Below, in pieces: positions 60,272-64,000 of a stretch of DNA of 64,000 bases. The notes under the pieces are model-generated. The model had not been told where the DNA came from. It saw nothing but the letters and a program-made list of their open reading frames with translations, and did not search any database. The DNA comes from an uncultured Bdellovibrionales bacterium (lineage in GTDB: Bacteria; Bdellovibrionota; Bdellovibrionia; Bdellovibrionales; UBA1609), in NCBI GenBank assembly GCA_903833275.1, contig CAILEP010000016.1, positions 175,865 through 239,864 of the forward strand. The letters are read 5' to 3'. Each line of letters opens with the position of its first letter. The first letter of the stretch is position 1. The position numbers and the translations under genes were made by a program.

Positions 60272-61372
60272 ATGGGCTTAAAAGCAGGTATCGTTGGTTT
60301 ACCAAACGTCGGCAAGAGCACACTTTTTAATGCCCTGACATCGGCCAAGGCTGAAGCTGCAAACTACCCTTTTTGCACCATCGACCCAAATGTCGGTGTC
60401 GTGACCGTACCCGATGAACGCCTCGAGATGATTTCGAAATTTGTGAAACCACAAAAGCAAGTGCCGACTGTGATGGAATTCGTCGACATCGCCGGCCTTG
60501 TGGCTGGCGCAAGCAAAGGCGAAGGCCTCGGCAATCAGTTTTTGGCTAACATCCGCGAAACCGATGCCATTATTCATGTCGTGCGCTGTTTTGAAGACCC
60601 GAATGTTGTTCACGTTATGGGGTCAGTTGACCCACTTCGCGACATCGGTACGATCAACACCGAATTGATTTTGGCTGATCTCGATTCTGTCGATAAACGT
60701 TTGAAGCGAATTGAGAAAATGGCAAAGACCACCACTGATGTTAATTTGCGTGCCGAATATTCGATTACCAAAAAAGTCGCAGAAGCCTTAAACCGCGGTG
60801 AACCTGCGCGCTCTGTAGTGCCCGACGAGACCGAAGCGCCTTTTATGAAAGACCTGCATTTGCTGACGACCAAACCCGTGCTTTACGCCTGCAACGTCGC
60901 CGAGAGTGAATACACCTCTGAAAAAAGTGAACGTGTAAAATTAGTCGAAGAATTAGCAAAATCAGAAAACAACCAGTGCATTTCAATCTGCTCTTCGATT
61001 GAAGCCGAAATTTCTCAACTGCCCGAAGGCGATCGAGCCGAATTTTTAGAATCATTGGGCATGAAAGAAGCTGGCCTCAATCGCTTGATTCGTGAATCTT
61101 ATAGCCTATTAAACTTAGTGACCTACTTTACGGCCGGCGAAAAAGAAGTGCGCGCTTGGACAATTCGTCGCGGCACCAAAGGCCCGCAAGCCGCTGCCGT
61201 AATTCACACTGATTTTGAACGCGGTTACATTCGAGCCGAAACCTATCACTGCACCGATCTTTTCGAATTGAAAAGTGAATCGGCAATCAAAGAGGGCGGT
61301 CGCTATCGCTCAGAAGGCAAAGAGTACGTCGTTAAAGATGGCGACGTTTTGCTTTTCAGATTTAACGTTTAA
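60272..61372 (+). CDS. ychF: Redox-regulated ATPase/GTPase YchF
   Basis: KAGIVGLPNVGKSTLFNALT, TIDPNVGVVTVPD, GLVAGASKGEGLGNQFLANIRE. Confidence 0.97.
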   Translation: MGLKAGIVGLPNVGKSTLFNALTSAKAEAANYPFCTIDPNVGVVTVPDERLEMISKFVKPQKQVPTVMEFVDIAGLVAGASKGEGLGNQFLANIRETDAIIHVVRCFEDPNVVHVMGSVDPLRDIGTINTELILADLDSVDKRLKRIEKMAKTTTDVNLRAEYSITKKVAEALNRGEPARSVVPDETEAPFMKDLHLLTTKPVLYACNVAESEYTSEKSERVKLVEELAKSENNQCISICSSIEAEISQLPEGDRAEFLESLGMKEAGLNRLIRESYSLLNLVTYFTAGEKEVRAWTIRRGTKGPQAAAVIHTDFERGYIRAETYHCTDLFELKSESAIKEGGRYRSEGKEYVVKDGDVLLFRFNV

Positions 61373-61374
61373 CA

Positions 61375-61476
61375 TTGAGGGCAGCGGCAGTCGCAATTTC
61401 AGCGATTGCGGCCATCGGCACCGCGATCACTACAACCGCACTCAAAGCAATTTCAACAGCTGCGAGCAAGATCTAA
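61375..61476 (+). CDS. Putative 33-aa hydrophobic Ala/Ile/Thr-rich small ORF (TTG start)
   Basis: (M)RAAAVAISAIAAIGTAITTTALKAISTAASKI, immediately after ychF stop; no clear SD. Confidence 0.25.
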   Translation: MRAAAVAISAIAAIGTAITTTALKAISTAASKI

Positions 61477-63631
61477 ACAATTGATAGTCTCTTTTGCCAT
61501 CCAGCGAATTCGTCAACAAAAAATCTCGAACCAGCAGTTTTGAGCGATGATCGGCATTAAGCGCGAGCGCTTGCGCGGCGGCTCGACGAATCTCGGGCGC
61601 TGAGTCTTTGAGCGCTTTTTCGAGCAAATCCAAAGCCCGTGTCTCGTGGCGATTGGCGAGGGCAAAAATGCCTAGAGGCCTCAAATCCAAATCAGGCCCG
61701 TCGATTATTTTTTCAATCAGGGTAAGCGACTCGACATCCGTACGACCAACTAAGGCCCGAACCGCCGTTCGATGAAGGTCAGAACTGGGTTCATTGAGCA
61801 CCTGCTCTAGGAGCTTTAGAGAATGTGAATCAGAACGATTGGCGAGTGCCAAAACGGCTGGCTTACGGGGGGCGAGGCCCGCCTCATTGATCAGCCATTC
61901 AATGAGGTCTAGAGAATCGGTTCGACCACTCAAGGCGTTTGCCAAGGCAACGCGAAGAAGGCCCTGGCTTCCGGAGCTCAAACTTCTTGCGATAATCGCG
62001 AGCGACCGAGGGTCATTGCGATCGGCCAAGGCCTTGGCGGCCTCCTGTTGAATATAATTTTGAGAATCACCAAGCGCGAACTCTAAAAGATCGAGAGCCT
62101 TGTCTTCGTTGCGACCGTGCAGTGCCCTAATTGCAATCTGTCTAACATCACGGTTTGCGTCGCCAAACGCGCGAGCGATTAAAGCCAGCGAGCTAAAGTC
62201 CTGGCGCTTCTCAAGCGCCACGGCCGCGCCCTGTCGCACCTCAACGTCCGAGTCACCTAAGGCTTGATCTATTAGTGTGAGCGATTTCTCATCGCTTCGC
62301 CCCGCCAGCTGGTGAACGGCCCGCCTTCGAATAAGTGCTCGTGAATCATTTAATAAGATGTCTATAACATCCAATGGGGCCGGGCCCGCTATATCAAACA
62401 ATCGATTCGACATTCGGGTCGCTGCCGCGAAACGTACGTCAGCGCTTTCGTCAGCCATTGCGATTTTAAACAGTTCTATTTCGTTTTTATTAATTTTTCT
62501 ACTCTCGTTTTTAAGCTTCTCAATTTGGTCAAAGCTTAGACCCTTTTTCTTGAGTTTCGCAAAGTAGCGCCGCTCAACGGCTCGACTCTCCTGTTTAATT
62601 TTGCAATTCTCTGACCTCAGACTTCTCGCCTGAAGGCTGCCCAATACATCGTCAAAATGCCTGTAGATCACAGATTTATCAGGGTTGTCTAGACGGCTGA
62701 AAGCTCGAGCCGCTTCGTGACCCCAACGCCAGGCTTTCGACATCTGTGGATTCTCGAGGGCGCTCTCTTCGCTGAGCACCCCGGCGAGTGGGTCTCTTAA
62801 GATCACTCCGCCAAAATCGACCGCGGTCTGGTGATTTGTCTTCTGTCGCCCGCCAAAGTTGTCGGTGTAAATATTGGGCGGCACATTTAAACCGGCGAAT
62901 CGGCCAACATGAGATTGTCGCAAATAGAGCGCCGCGGGGATTTGCTCATTGGCTTTCAAAATATCAAATGGCAGCTTTATAATGGCGTAAGTTTCAACCG
63001 TTTCAAATTCGGTACCGTTAATATCAAAAAGATATTGGGCTGCTTGCTGCCGACTCGCCTCAGCGATCGCCTCGCCGAAGCTCATCAACCCATCACTGTG
63101 ATCTTTGTGGCGAAGTTGATCGATCGATAAATCGCTCTTCAGTTGCAACTCAACCAAGGTATTACTTCGGGCACCGTGGCCAAAACCCTTGATGTCAATT
63201 AAACCTATGACTCTTGACGGAGCTTTCGGGTCGCCGACCTCAACTAGAGCCGATCGGATATAGCCCGAGGGGCGAAATGCCGGCTTCAATCTTTTGCCAA
63301 TAGGTATTGATGAGTTACGAATTTCATTTAATTGAGCCTGTTGATTGCCGACAAATGCGGCGTTAAAAAGAAGCCATTGGTTTAATTCGGCATCCGAAAG
63401 CTTTCGGAGCTATGGAAAGTCGCGATCGATTGCCGCGCGATTGACCCATGCGACTTCAGCGCCGATAACTTCGCGTGCTAATTCAAAGGTGGGGTCAGAA
63501 AGATCGCTGTGTGATTGCGGGCGAAAAACTTCGTCTGCAAATGCCAAGCTTGGCGCCCCCCCAACCAAAATGAAAAGGCTAAGCGCTAAAGTTACGATAG
63601 TTCTGATTGAGTCTAAATTTCTAAAATACAT
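61442..63631 (-). CDS. Exported HEAT-repeat protein, interrupted by one in-frame TAG at 63410-63412
   Basis: ATG at 63629-63631 starts MYFRNLDSIRTIVTLALSLFILVGGAPSLAFA (signal peptide); same frame continues past TAG (LRKLSDAELNQWLLFNAAFVGNQQAQL...) into the 615-aa HEAT ORF. Confidence 0.75.
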
Positions 63632-63880
63632 AAGGGTTGCCGAGAGTTTACACCGCTGGCTGTGACTTTTGAATGGGGCCTGTAAACAAGAAAGGACTGT
63701 CAATAGTTTGGGCGGGCTGGAGCGATCTTTCTGACAACGTAGAATGGCAGCATCCTCCCATGCGAGACCGAAGATCCTAAGGCCCGGTCTCCGCCCCAGC
63801 AACAGGTCTCAGCAACCGTCCCGCTACTGTGGGCTGCCGTCTGTGGACTGAAACTGTAATTCAACTATCTGCGCCGGCCC

Positions 63881-64000
63881 TTATTGCGGGCCCCTTTTTA
63901 TCAAGCACCAAGTTGTAGCGGCCAAGCGATCAACTTTGACAAGAATCTCATCATTTTTGATTAAATCAAGTATGGCCTGTACCTCGCGGATTGAACCAAA
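63881..64000 (-). CDS. 3' end of a CDS truncated by the window edge
   Basis: Open minus-strand frame FGSIREVQAILDLIKNDEILVKVDRLAATTWCLIKRGPQ*. Confidence 0.55.
   Translation of the reverse strand, partial: FGSIREVQAILDLIKNDEILVKVDRLAATTWCLIKRGPQ

Noticed and set aside
436-62982. Many 60-150 aa ORFs antisense to or inside well-supported genes (e.g. 436-732, 9917-10405, 30898-31446, 59340-59876)
   Set aside because: All lie opposite or out of frame with recognised families; typical shadow ORFs.
63690-63880. Cobalamin riboswitch
   Set aside because: Only a CCCGCTACTGT-like string fits; the B12-box-like segment is on the wrong side and no plausible regulated + strand gene follows.
1-64000. CRISPR arrays, prophage, IS elements, restriction or other defence systems
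   Set aside because: No regularly spaced repeats, transposase, integrase, Cas or methylase/nuclease defence pair seen; the S1/P1 nuclease looks like a secreted degradative enzyme.

Overview
Window from a Gram-negative, Bdellovibrio/deltaproteobacterial-type chromosome, judged only from gene content and protein character. It is almost entirely chromosomal housekeeping and envelope DNA. No phage, IS element, CRISPR array or rRNA was seen. Main blocks, most on the minus strand: (i) a bacterial deoxyhypusine-synthase-like gene; (ii) a Gld-type ABC transporter operon (DUF4340, GldG-, GldF- and GldA-like) with a GHMP kinase and an NFACT-type protein; (iii) greB and a class C serine hydrolase; (iv) tRNA-Arg(CCT); (v) a type IV pilus cluster pilB-pilT-pilC-pilS-pilR; (vi) aroE-like and ribF; (vii) a CHASE2 histidine kinase with a sigma-54 response regulator; (viii) a ~15 kb envelope run ybeY-prfB-lolC/E-lolD-bamA-skp-fabZ-lpxA-Gfo/Idh-lpxB-lpxK-lpxL-like-DUF3108-two GT9 genes; (ix) a PgpH-like 7TM-HD protein, mazG and two-component genes; (x) amidase-rph-rdgB and prs-rplY-pth-ychF; (xi) a long HEAT-repeat protein. 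Observations most worth follow-up: a ~170-bp multi-hairpin element beside tRNA-Arg, whose left end is an exact 26-nt copy of the tRNA T-arm/acceptor region split by a 26-nt palindromic insert; a sigma-54 promoter followed within ~60 nt by a strong terminator with a C9 loop and T9 tail (candidate sRNA or attenuator); a PilZ gene split by a G8 tract; a HEAT-repeat gene with one in-frame TAG; and the prfB programmed +1 frameshift, which the ORF track misses. All calls come from reading the sequence; no searches were run.
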